Part shown: positions 34,617 to 46,061 of the stretch, one piece after another | How positions within the stretch are numbered: the stretch's first letter is position 1 | Layout: every line of letters starts with the position of its first letter | DNA from: Gamsiella multidivaricata | Lineage: Eukaryota > Mortierellomycota > Mortierellomycetes > Mortierellales > Mortierellaceae | Assembly: GCF_025024155.1 (NCBI RefSeq) | Contig: NW_026251717.1 | Location: 558,001-622,000, forward strand | Direction of reading: 5' to 3' | Length of the DNA stretch: 64,000 nucleotides | Notes under the pieces: model-generated | What the model was told of the DNA's origin: nothing | What the model saw: only the letters and a program-made list of their open reading frames with translations | The model's database searches: none | Translations under genes and position numbers: made by a program

Positions 34617-34880
34617 GATGTATTTGCGGTATATGAGATGAGGAACAGTGACTCTATGCGGGAGCGATGAGAGGAGAAAAGGGCGCGATGACGAGCGTCC
34701 CAGTGAGGAGAGTGGAGTTGCGTCGGGCCTTGGTCAATAGGAAAGTTTGAGAGGCACATCACTCGAGATCTGCTTCTCACAGGGGCAGTGGGTGGCTTCG
34801 CTCTCTCTCCAATCTGAACGGACATATTCCTGAGTCGTGTGCAGCGCAGGTGAATCCTTCTCTTTCACATATCTTTCAAC
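34617..34880. promoter_or_regulatory. Short divergent promoter SRP9 / RPS14
   Basis: 264 bases between the SRP9 ATG (minus) and the proposed RPS14 ATG (plus). Both genes serve protein synthesis, so a shared promoter is plausible. No specific factor site was assigned. Confidence 0.5.
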
Positions 34881-36085
34881 ATGGTATTGCAGGCTGGGCT
34901 GGAAATTTTTTGGGCGGCGTATCACATACACACATCCATCCCTTGCAGCAACCCAAGGCAACATCGATCGATCGATCCATCCGTCCCATCGACACACATT
35001 TGCGTCTACTGGGAACAACATCCTTTCTCGGGCATACTTTTTGGATCAGCCATTCAACCCAGGATAAAAAAAAAAAAAAATCATCAGCGCAGGAGTTGAT
35101 GTCGTTTGGTGCTGGGAGACGATGGATTCCATCCTGGAGCCCTGATCCTATCAACGATTCACCCGCCCTTCAGTTGTGATGTGTTTCAATCTGGATCGAC
35201 AGCTGATTTCTAGGAACCACACCTTCAGATGGATCTATTGTCAAAACTGGGACCTATCTTCAGTGTCGGAGCACCAGTTTGAAGCAGCGATCTCCTCACA
35301 CAAACTTCTTCGGACGACCTTGGAGAAAACTGCTTTTGTGTGACAATGGGCGCCGACTCTGGTCATTTGGACGCTATCAGCAGCACATTACTGAGCCGCG
35401 CCCGAGGGGCAGCATCAACTCAAACATGCCTGCCTATCCCACTCTTCAGCACAATCCCCTACCTGCCATATGCCAACAGAGATCTAACCAGAACACCCTT
35501 CGTTGCTTGACAAAATAGTCCAAGAAGGTCAAGTCCACCCCTAAGGTTCAGGAGAACATCTCGCTCGGCCCTCAGGTCCGCGGTGATGAGGAGGTTTTCG
35601 GTGTTGCCCACATCTTCGCCTCCTTCAACGATACCTTCGTCCACGTTACCGATTTGACCGGCCGTGAAACCATCTCCCGTGTTACCGGAGGCATGAAGGT
35701 CAAGGCCGATCGTGATGAGGCTTCCCCTTACGCCGCTATGTTGGCTGCCCAGGATGTCGCTGCCAAGTGCAAGGAGGTCGGTGTCACTGCCCTCCACATC
35801 AAGCTCCGTGCCACCGGTGGTAACCGCTCCAAGACCCCCGGTCCCGGTGCCCAGTCTGCTCTCCGTGCCTTGGCCCGTGCCGGCATGAAGATTGGCCGCA
35901 TTGGTAAGTTGTTGGTTGCCTATCTATATGGACTGGTCATTTTTTTCAATTGCTTCTGGATCATGCCTTGGAGATGCTAATTTTCTCTTTGCTTTCCTTA
36001 CTGATGATTTTTAATAGAGGATGTTACCCCCACCCCCACCGACTCTACCCGCAAAAAGGGTGGTCGTCGTGGTCGTCGTCTGTAA
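34881..36085 (+). CDS. RPS14: 40S ribosomal protein S14 (uS11)
   Basis: Exons 2 and 3 are clear (35519..35903 and 36018..36085): [79 protein letters not shown], and the basic end [14 protein letters not shown]. uS11 lies on the 40S platform and its C-terminal tail is needed for 18S rRNA maturation. Exon 2 starts in phase 0, so exon 1 need only supply the initiator. The best candidate is ATG 34881-34883, immediately followed by GTATTG. That gives 151 residues, the same as the animal protein. Intron 1 would be 635 nt and holds a possible C/D snoRNA. The exon 1 position is tentative. Confidence 0.92.
35091..35211 (+). ncRNA. Candidate C/D-box snoRNA in RPS14 intron 1
   Basis: Boxes occur in the order expected of a C/D snoRNA on the sense strand: C-like TTGATGT (35096-35102), D'-like CTGA (35142-35145), C'-like GTGATGT (35176-35182) and D CTGA (35203-35206). 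The flanks AGGAG and TTTCT can pair as a five-base stem with two wobbles. The length is about 110 nt, somewhat above average. Ribosomal-protein introns commonly host such RNAs. The C box matches only 5 of 7 consensus bases and no rRNA target was checked, so this is a hypothesis. Confidence 0.25.
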
Positions 36086-37197
36086 AAAAGTTGTTTCGAT
36101 CGGATATCAGGATATGTTCAGGATCATCCACTTCTGGACTGTATACTTTTGATCAGGAGCAATTTTTTATTGGCAAAAATAAAAGCAACCATGTTCTTTT
36201 TGGGACCTTTTGGATATCAACGGGGTTTGATTTGTAACTCTTTGTGCGTCGCGTCGAATTTTCTTAACGGTTCATGAATACGCGATATAGGGGATATGGT
36301 GCATACGCAAGCTGGTATGGTGGCCTCTGTCAAGGACCAATTTTTGTCGAATGTTAGTCTAAAAGACGACTTGCTCTGTTCTCGTCGAAAGTTCGCTGTG
36401 CTGTAATTTTTAAATGGTTTTTTTCCTGCCTGGTCCTTTTGAGGATGCTTCGTTGTGTGTGTCTCTGCAGCCGCTGCTCTTCAATTCCATCCACAGCAAA
36501 TTGAAAAACCTTGGTTCAAAATAAACATGCACTGTTATCCTCACTGACAACAAAGCGGTAGCCTAGAACGTAATATTGAGAACTTTATGATCCATTACGC
36601 ATGCATAGTATGTATGCACCATGTACGAACAACCACCGTTAATAAACGATATTTCAAACCAGTGTCTGAAGGCCAAGACAAGACAGGCCCTCCCCCCCCT
36701 CTTTGTCGCACGCCCTCTTCCCGGGTAAAGACAAAAAGCCGGGAGAGCTGTTTGCGTGCACTCCTAGGTTTTTTAAACAGTGTTCAAGCTTAACACTCCT
36801 TGTCTTCCGTTGGGGTCCAAGGTGTTCGAATCCAGATTCGGACGAGTGCATTAAATCATCATCATCTGCATTGGACATAGTTTGGAAACATGGCCCATAT
36901 CGTAAAATCCTCTTGACGCGATCGACCATAAGAGCACGCCCGCCCCATTCTCTAGAGGGGGCTTCAGCATTCCATCCACCGTATCATAAGTTTCTTTGGC
37001 GAGTGAATGTGACAGACAAGATCACCTTCTCTAATTTCCTGCCACACATTACCCTCGACCTCATTCACCTTTTTTTTTTTTCATTCATTCAATTCTCCCC
37101 CCACTCCCTCCTCCTCTCTCTCCCCTCTTCCACCCTTCCTCCCTCCCACCTATCCTGCGACACGTCACTTTCAGTTTCGGATACTCCTCACACGATA
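36086..37197. other. Intergenic region, RPS14 / BUD6
   Basis: About 1.1 kb with no recognised gene. The left part is the RPS14 3' UTR (aaataaaagc near 36176). The right 130 bases are CT-rich and form the probable BUD6 leader. Confidence 0.45.
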
Positions 37198-40100
37198 ATG
37201 GATGCCACGGATCCCAGCGCTCAACATGCGCCTGCAGGGAACACCGTTCGGAGGCGTAAAACTGACCAAAGCACGGTAAGTTGGAAGAACGTCTCACTAA
37301 AACCCTGCACACTGTTCCCCGATAACAGGACGATATTTAGGTCGAGAGCAGACTCCTCCAATACTAACGATTCATCACGTCCGATTGTTCTGTGTGTCCG
37401 TCAATGGGTCTCGCTGTGGATCCTTTAGGTAAATCCCATAGAGGCGACAGTGACGAAGCTGCTCGTGGCGACAAAGCAACTACTTGAAGGCTTGACCCTC
37501 TGGTCTAATCGGAAAATGACCGAGGAGCAGGTCTCTGACATCTTTGTCCAGCTCGCCACGCAATTCAATCTGGCAAGCCAGGCCTTTCACGAGGTCCAGA
37601 TTGACACAAGGTAACCGTGTTCTTCTTCTTTTGAGATGCCGACCGTTTTTTTTATTTTGGGGAGGAGGGAGGGGAAGGAAGCAAAATTGAATGTGTACAC
37701 TAACACTGCCGCACACGTTGTCGATGCAATTGCGCCTTTGTAGTGAGCTCGCACATATCCCGGACGACTTGAGGAATTGTCTAGAGACGGCCCTGGGAGA
37801 GGAGCCATCGCCATCGTCGCTCGACCAATACCTGCCGCGGATTAAAGAGGTCATTATCAATCTCTTACAGGGTCTGCGTCTCAAACAGAATATGTATCGC
37901 GAGCAGCACGAAGCAAAGGCGGGACGTTTACAGGCAATCGTCAATGCCTCTGGAAGATCCAAGAGCAGTGGCGCCAGCTTTCGACAACCCAATGGGACAG
38001 CAAAGTCCGCGGAAAGGGACGGTGGACTGATCCCTACAGGCGCCGCCGCCCCTATGTTCTCCATCTCCTCCCCAAGCGACGAGCAAGGGCACGCCGAAAC
38101 CATGGCATCGCTCCGTAAGAGTGATGCTATCACAAGGCGCGCCTCCTCTCGACGCCACTCTCAACGATTCTCGACTTTACTGGAGCAGAATGCGCCTCCA
38201 GTTCCTCGTCGGAATCCCATGACCGACCCCACAATGCTGTCCTCCTATTCGGGGTATACCAGCTCACAGGGGTCGACTCCAGCGACAAGCCCGAATGCTT
38301 TCTTGCAATATGGCCAGTTTCCATTCATGCCAATACATGACCATCCTGGAAGCCCGGCTTTACCTTCCCCTGGCCTGAACCGGTCATTGGACGGCATGCC
38401 TTTGCCGCCAACGAAACCGATGCCTCCTCTCCCTCCTCCTCCACCTCCCTCCTCAAGCATCTTACAGAGTATTCCGTCTTCACCGTCCTCACCACTCTTG
38501 GGCTCGTCCTCCATGACGCATACCACGTTGGTATCTGAGGCAGCACAATTGCCATACCCGCCTGTTGTAGGCAATGGATCTGTAGATGTAATTCACGGCC
38601 CAGCAGCCCCAACAGCATTAAGCTTTGCGGACGCCTCCAGTGTATTATCACCCCCATTGACCGATGGCCCAGGTACGAAAAAAAAACAACCGCTTTTGAT
38701 GTCAGGAGTGGAATGAATGCACCTGCTGATGACAGAGACATATCACTAAGGACGATATCTTGTTTTTTTTTTTTTTTTTTTTTTACTGGTTATTTTCTTG
38801 AGAGTAGATCAGCACGATAAAAGCCTGACGCTGTTCCTTCAGGTCGGAAAGAGCGTGAAGAAAACCAGGTTTGAGGGCGAATTAACCCATTCTGGACTTC
38901 GGATGCTCTTCATGGAGAAATTCCAGTACAATCCCGGACAGGAGGACTTTCCCACGATCTACGTCAAGGACCCCAACACCAATATTCATTACGAGCTCGA
39001 GTCATTGGCGGATGTGAAGCAGAACGCGTTCCTGTCCTTGAACGTCGATGGTACGTCGCGTGATCAATGAATGTCTCATTTGCTTTGTCAATTATTATTG
39101 CTCTGGTCTCAAATTGGGTTCCATATCAGTTATATTCTAACTGCGATGAATATACCACACATATATATATCGGCGCGAATAGACCTGGAGAATATTCAGC
39201 GCAAGATGGATCAGGGCTTCGCTGCGCTTTCAAAGGAACTAAGCGAGATCAAAAAAGCTCATGAGGCTGCGGAATCAGCGCGACAAAAGGCAGCCGTCGC
39301 AGCGATGGCCAACCACCTTCCGGAGCGTGGCTCAGCCTCGAACGCGGAGCATTCACCAATACTCCGATCTGTGGTCCAAAAGGCCCTGGCCAGGAGCAAG
39401 ACTCTGGGATCGGCATCCTCGACCGCTGCTGCTGCCTTAAATGCAGCCGCCACAACCACAACCACACAGGGCAAAGTTTCGGCCGCAGAACTCAAGTCGC
39501 ATTATGATGAAGTCCAGACATTACGACGTGATCTGGGCACTGTGCGGCAGTTGTACTCGGAACTCCAGAGCGAGACAAAGACCATGCTCGGTAATCTGGC
39601 CGGCTACACGACTCAGATCCGGAAGCAGGCGTTTGAGCAGCCAGTTTCGTCCAGGGTGTTTATTGAATCGGGCAAAGTCAAGCTGGACAAGATGTCGGAG
39701 GATCTGACGAACAAGATTGAAAATCTACAGGATGTGGTCGAGGATATGAAGATCAATGTGACGCAGAGGCGTGGTCGGCCGAGTGACATCTCCATTGCGT
39801 TTGTGGACAAGCAGTGTGAGGAAATTGGAAAGGAAATTGAGGAACTCTCGGACTTTATTCAGTCATTACGTCCTTCATGGAAGAAGACCTGGGAGGTGGA
39901 ACTGCAGACGATCGTCAAGGAACAGATGTTCTTGAAGGAGCAGGAGGCGCTGTTGGAGGATCTCAAGGAGGATCGTAGCTCACTCACGCAGACCCTCAGC
40001 AATCTTAAGAAGGTCTTGGAGCTGCAGCTCAAGACCGGTGGGGGGTCGCGCGAGTTTGTATTCCAACCTGTACCGGATGAGGGTTTCCAGGGACTCAAGA

Positions 40101-40459
40101 CGGTGATGGAGGAAGTGAAGTTGATTGAGCCGGACTCGGACAAGCGACTGAGGGCGATGGCGCAGATGGAGAAGCTGCGACATATCGAACTGTCAAACCG
40201 GATCGATGAGTTTGAGGAGGAGCTGACAACGTTCGTGGGTGCAAGTAAGCTGCGAAAGACGGGGGGTGCGCTTGAGGTGGAGAGACAGCGACAGCAGCGA
40301 GACCTTGAGAACTTGAAGGCCATGTTTGCAAAGAAGAGCGAGGAGCAAGCCCCGATACAAGAAGAAGTGATACAAGAGGAAGTGAATGTGCCAGCCAGCG
40401 GAGATCCCGCCGTAGTACAAGCGGCAGATGATGAGGCAACATTGTTGCCTGGACAATAA
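37198..40459 (+). CDS. BUD6: BUD6/AIP3 actin-interacting polarisome protein
   Basis: Five exons (37198..37275, 37429..37610, 37744..38672, 38808..39050, 39183..40459) encode 902 residues. Residues about 27-120 match the Bud6 N-terminal domain (EATVTKLLVATKQLLEGLT, QVSDIFVQLATQFNLASQAF). A disordered Ser/Pro-rich middle with a PPLPPPPPP stretch follows. The C-terminal half is the AIP3 domain, starting SLTLFLQVGKSVKKTRFEGE and continuing as long coiled coil (SHYDEVQTLRRDLGTVRQLY, FVDKQCEEIGKEIEELSDF). Bud6 binds G-actin and formins and promotes filament nucleation at sites of polarised growth such as hyphal tips. The polyproline stretch could bind SH3 proteins or profilin (inference). It converges on MAU2, with 310 bases between stops. 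Confidence 0.93.
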
Positions 40460-40769
40460 AGCGGTGGTTTTGCCTGTGGCTACATTTTATTCTTTTATCT
40501 TTTTTATTTTTTGCCGTGCAGTATTTTCTGCCGCTATTCATCTGTGTGGAACAACTCATCCCGACTCTCTTTACATCTGCTGTGTGCAGCGTTCAATATA
40601 GTAAATTAAGAAAAAAATAAATATATTAATAAAAATGAAAAAAAAGAGTGTGTAATGCCCTTGTATAGCCTAAGAAAAGATAACATTGAGACCAAGTGCG
40701 TTTGGGATAAATATGTGCGCGGAACAGAAGAACTGGACTTCCGCTTTATTATGGACGTCGTCACTTTAT

Positions 40770-41797
40770 TCATTTCTGCTCTGCATCGACGCTGTTGCGG
40801 AGAAGAGGACCCATCAGGCGCGATTGAAACGTCTCGTCGATGGTGTCCAGGATAGGCTTGTTCTTCTGGGCCTGCTGGCTAGCCTTAATGCCCTGGGACG
40901 TCGCCAGATACAGATCTATCGATGAGCAAGTGTATGGCGCGCATGCACCCTGATTAGGTCCGATTTCAGGGGATAGATTCACTCATACCCATATTCGAAT
41001 AGCCAAACATCCTTGCATACCTTTTAGGCACGATCCAGTGGCTGCGGCAACAATCTGGTTACTGGTCTTGACCGCATGCATGTATCCTGTCATTAACATC
41101 TTCTCTGCTTGTTCGTCATGCGTCTGCATATACACGTTGCCCAGAAGCAATAACGTCAGGCTTCTCAGCTGCGTATTCAGTAATGCGCTCGACAGCTTCA
41201 GGGCCTCCTGCAGGTGTTGCCTAGATAGTAATCGAAGATGTTTAAAATGTCCACATGTGTCAGAGTAAGAGTGGAGGGCCAAAGATAGATTAGTCCAGTC
41301 AGCATGCCTGGCGTCTTACCTCGCTGGAATAAGACCATCCTTGACCCAGCTGTCGAGAATGTGGAGTGCACACAAAATGTTGCTTGGCATATTTGATGCG
41401 TGTCTTCCCCTTGCCTCCAACTGCAACTCTTTGACCTAGATAGCGCACAGAAGAGAGACAATGCTGTCCCGTTAGGAGGCCAATACTAAATCCTCTTACC
41501 ACTGCGTCCATTAACAGGCCTAATCAGGGGTCGAATATACCTTCTTCAGATCAAAGAACCTTTCACCGCAATGGATAAGTGCAGTGTTGATCATGGCCAA
41601 GGTCTTTGCATCGTATCCTTCCGGATCCTCGTGGCTCCCTATCGAGTGGCTCAGGCAGATGCCATACCATTCCAAAGCTTCATCCAGTCGCCCACCTGAC
41701 TGCATGATCATACCAACAGTGAGTGAGATCCTCCATTTGAACAAGTCCCATACCCCACACACCTTGGCCCAGTATGTTGCCTTCATGATTGTCTATT

Positions 41798-41843
<46 letters not shown>

Positions 41844-43369
41844 TCGTCAATGCTACTTTAGAACAAATGCCTTGCATATCAGAGCGTAGAATTTGATCCG
41901 GATTTCCTGCTTAGCATACTTACATCTTCTGCAAATTGCAGGTTATACTTGAGCAAAAAAACGTCCGTAAGATGGAGGAGCATGGTCATCATCAATAATG
42001 AATACCAACGCTGATTTCGCCGAACCAAGAGCGTTGATGTAGCGTCTATAATTGAAGGAAAGACGCGCCTCAATAACGGATTCATTATATCAAAATCATG
42101 GCGCCGTCTGTCCCCCCGAAAGGAAATACTTACGATCGTTAATGCTGAACTCGCCTATGATGGTTGCACAATGTATCAAGAGCATCTAGTTAAATCCAGC
42201 ATCCCTATCAGGGTACTCCACGCCATCTTAACATCGATTTCTTGCACTTACGATCCACTACTTTGATTCCCTCAACCAAGAATTGCTCTGCTTTCATCGG
42301 TTGCGTCATGTCGGCCTTATTACAGATACCAGACAACAGATACGTCAGGCAATAGACCTGAGAAAAGGACATCCATTTGATCGGAATATGTGACCATGGT
42401 GTATGCTGTGGAGGGAGATGCTGATGTTGCTGCCCTGAGTTTTGGTCCGCACGATTGTTCAGCTCTATCCGGAATACTCCTTGCAGTTCCTCTGCATCTT
42501 TTGGCCGTGCTTCGTCCAGTGCGCCATGAAGCATTGTAAGGGCAGCCAAGGATTTTGTCACGGCACCGGATTGAAGCATACATGAGATATAGAGGATCAG
42601 GAAGAAGATGCGCAGTTGCTTCGATTGGCACACTTGCTGCTGCTGCTGTTGTTGTTGTTGTTGTTGAGAACGTTGATGATGGTGTTCTTGCGCTGTTGAT
42701 GAAGTCGCTGACTCTGCTGTCGGAGATGGCTCTTTTGAGACGGGCGTCGTAGTTGGGGATAGCATCAGGGAATCGTCGAGCCCCATATACGGTGTCAGCC
42801 TTTGCAGATAACTGATGGCTTGCTGCCAATTTGATAGCATCAAGGAGTATTGTCCTGCAACAATCCAGAATGCTATCTAAAGTTAAGAAACCTCGGCTTC
42901 GTTAAGTCCACATTCCTCCTTTACACAGCCTCAAAGAGAAAAAAAAAAAAGGTAGCCGGGTCGGGCATTGACAGCGCGTGGCCATACTCAAAAGGGATAT
43001 ACCTTGAGATCGAAATTTCCGTGCTCGTCTGCTAATGCTGCTCCTTGATTCAAAATGGCCAAACTTCCTGCGACATCGTTCATCAAAAAGTGCACACGAG
43101 CCTTGACGAGATAAAAGTGATATATCCACCAATGCAGCTCCTGTCTATATGAAGTAGGCAAAAGGTAGTCTGTCAGTATGGCCCATTTGATCCATATGCT
43201 CCTGCATGCTCATTAGAACCTATGCGCATACCCGGCTACTTCTTTCATCGCGATCTTCAGTGTGTTCTTGGCCAGTCTGAACCTTTTCGACTCAATATAG
43301 ATTTGAATCTGTAGATCGTATAATCGCAGTTGGATATCTAGCGCTGCAGAGCCTTGGATCTACAGTTGG

Positions 43370-43401
<32 letters not shown>

Positions 43402-43917
43402 TCTCGTTAAAGTGCTAGGTTTCACAAAACGCATTGCATTCCATAATGGCATAATCAACGATGTCCGCTTACAGCGTCTGCAATAACGATCTATGCAAAT
43501 GCAAATACAAATAAAACACTGTCAGTAATTTGTGCACATCCACATGGCGCTCTCGTCGGAACGGCCAAGGAAACCCCTTACCGCTTTGTCGACTTCCTCC
43601 TGAGATCTCTCCAGACTATCAGTCTCGTCAAACAAGATCTGGGCTAACCGCAGGCGTGACTTGGCCTTGTCCAGCTGGGTCATCGCCAGCGAGTCCAGAG
43701 AGGTGGAAGCCACAAGGCATTTAATAGCGCAGAAAATGAGATCCTGGTGATGCTCTCGCCAACTTGGCTGAGAATCGGGCTGAGTGGTGGCAACGAAGCA
43801 CAGGGCCCGCGCTTGGTCGATATATTCCTCTGCTAGTGCCCACAGGATCAGATGTGTTTTTCCTTGGCTGACAAAGGACGATGCCTCGGACATTGTGTCG
43901 ACTCCAGGCTGGGTCAT
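40770..43917 (-). CDS. MAU2: Cohesin loading factor MAU2/SCC4
   Basis: Twelve exons: 43917..43582, 43490..43473, 43359..43232, 43144..43003, 42876..42262, 42185..42134, 42045..41924, 41792..41763, 41699..41541, 41435..41320, 41220..41021 and 40915..40770, giving 687 residues. It is a TPR-like helical superhelix typical of the cohesin-load family: HLILWALAEEYIDQARAL, LDKAKSRLRLAQILFDETDS, LYDLQIQIYIESKRFRLAKN, WYGICLSHSIGSHEDPEGYD and LTLLLLGNVYMQTHDEQAEK. With SCC2/NIPBL it loads cohesin onto chromatin. A polyglutamine run (about 10) interrupts a loop in exon 5. Exons 2 and 8 are only 18 and 30 nt. The exon 5 donor (AAA|GTAGTG, 42262) was chosen because a nearby GTAAGT gives a frameshift. The ATG at 43917 fits the family start. 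Confidence 0.9.
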
Positions 43918-44148
43918 TGATGCTTGCTCCACGTTAGTCGCGATCAGAATGTCGAGTGTCTGCAGGGATGTTGATTACAACAGACTGAAAGTGGGAACGG
44001 TTATCTGTTTACACCAAATTGGTGGCAATCTGTTCATGATTTTTGATTCGCTCGCCCCCCTGTCATAAACTTTCATTCCAGCACATGTCTCAGGGCGTAG
44101 GCACACGTTGTATAGTGGCGGTATAAGCTTGCAATTTGATTTTTATTG

Positions 44149-45755
44149 TCATCCTGTAGACCCGAGCATATTGAGAATTCGATCCCTCCATTCCTGGTAC
44201 TGAGCAAACGCTCTTGTATTCTCGTACCTGACCCGTGGGATCTATACACAGTACAGCACTGAAGTTAGAATGCAGCCGCGAAAAAATAAAAATAAAAAAA
44301 AGTACAGCATGAAGTCCAATGGAAACCCCCAGCTCGTCCTTTACCATATTATAGACGCCTGTTTTACGCCGCTGATTCAGTAGTCGGCTCGCTTCTTGAG
44401 ATGAAGCGGCTGCCTCCTTCAAGCCTTTTTTAGGCGCTGCACCTTTCTTAGCGCTCATGATACCTGCAGATGACAATTGAACATCCTGCGAATCTAGCTT
44501 TTTCCGCTTGGACGGTGGTTTTACTACTCTTCCTGTGGTCACAATAGCCTCTCCTGCCTGGTCCTGCTCCAAATCATCACCATCCGACAGCAGGGACATC
44601 TGACTGACATTCGAGATTTGTCGTTTCGTGCCCAGTCTTCCGTAAATACTCAGATCTTGCGTCTCTTCGCGTGGCCTCCTGAGAGATGTCGGGGCTGATT
44701 TGTTAACAAGGAAGGGATTGTCACCTTCCTTAACACCACTTTCCTGCATGTCCGTATTTGTCGCTGTCGTTTGTACATCAACGCCTCCTCGCATGGGTAT
44801 CACGATATCCACCAGACTAGCACCACTGTCGCTATTGTTCGAGTCCTTTCGTTTCCTGGGGGTCGAGGGTGCAGAAGCGTTGCCTCCCTTGGGTTTCCGC
44901 AGCGATAACAAGAATTCCTGGCACGTATCCTCCATTAACCGAATAGTGTTGTCAAGTTCTGTTTTCTTGACTTTATGCTCAACCGCCGTCAAGATCAAGT
45001 CCTTCAATTCCTTGCCCCCACGTCCTCCGATCCTCTTGACAGTTGTTGCCTTCTCTTCAGCTTTGCCCGCCGTCATGTTTCGCGCCATCGCACACAACCA
45101 GAACCCGGCTCCGACCCACTTCGCATCCGAGTACTTGACATGAATGCGCTGCGCAGGCGCCAGCGTTTTGATCCAGGACTCAAAGAAGAGCTCCAGCAAT
45201 TCCAAAACCAACTCTTCCAGCTCCATAGACCCATATTGAACTGCCATCTGCCGTAAATATGTTTGCGAAGTGCTGGATAATAGCTGTTGCATTTGTGCAT
45301 GCCTCGAATTACCACTGAGATGCAATTGCGTGGACGGTTGACTAGCCGATCGTGTGCTGTGTGTATTGTTGTGTTTGGATTTCCCTGTCAAATATCGAGA
45401 GAGCGCCTCCAGAGTGCTGCTGTAGGCCGAGGGCGACGCTGCCCCTGAAAGACGGATCAAGGCTTGACGTGACACCTCTATCGATAATCTATATTACATA
45501 CGTTAAAGGGAAGCAATGTCTCTATGAGTATGTTGACGCCAACGCCCCTCCGCAAACAGGCCCTCCATGTGCTCTCTTTCAGTTCCCTTACTGCTCGGCT
45601 GCAATGTCGACGCAAATAGCTGCATGGCTCGAGTGGTTTTTGATCCCTCCATTGGAGTCCACGGCCTGAAGGTAGGCGCATGCCTTTTCTGCGAGCGATG
45701 TTCGGTGGTCAAGAGAGAGTCGTTCGAGAATCTCTGCAATGTCTCGTCGTGACAT
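44149..45755 (-). CDS. ORC6: Origin recognition complex subunit 6
   Basis: Exons 45755..45592, 45488..44345 and 44241..44149 encode 466 residues. The N-terminal half has two TFIIB-like helical domains: MSRRDIAEILERLSLDHRTS, EVSRQALIRLSGAASPSAY and TLEALSRYL, then RQMAVQYGSMELEELVLELL and KWVGAGFWLCAMARNM. A basic, low-complexity linker with Ser/Thr-Pro sites follows, and the conserved C-terminal patch TGVYNMIPRVRYENTRAFAQ then YQEWRDRILNML. ORC6 binds DNA within ORC and is needed for MCM loading. Exon phases join AAEQ|LSIEV and YNM|IPRV without gaps. It lies 231 bases upstream of MAU2 and 306 bases downstream of TUP1, all on the minus strand. Confidence 0.88.
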
Positions 45756-46061
45756 GAGAAGAAGTGAGGGCCAGCTTGAAGGGTCTTGACCCCGGTTTGA
45801 AAAAAGGTATGGCGGTATCAAGGTTGTGGCTGGAATCGCGTTCGAAGAAGCACCGTCCACAAAAAAATAGCTGAGTGGTTCACAAAACATTCTTTTTTAA
45901 TAATGCAAACAAGACGAAAAACAAGCTGAAAGGAGGAAAAAAGAAAAAAGAAGAGAAAAAATACATCGCAGTGTGGTTCCCTTGCCGCCATTTGTTTTAC
46001 GTCTCGACTGAGAGAGGCAAAAGAAAAAGCAAGACAACTCTATCTACTACTACTACTGATA

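Noticed and set aside
42253..42262. Stronger GTAAGT donor for MAU2 exon 5 at 42251
   Set aside because: Using it shifts the next exon out of frame and gives a stop. The GTAGTG donor at 42261 keeps the frame into MLLIHCATIIGEF.
44090..44240. ORC6 exon 2 read-through to 44090
   Set aside because: The conserved C-terminal patch appears only if the intron 44344..44242 is removed.
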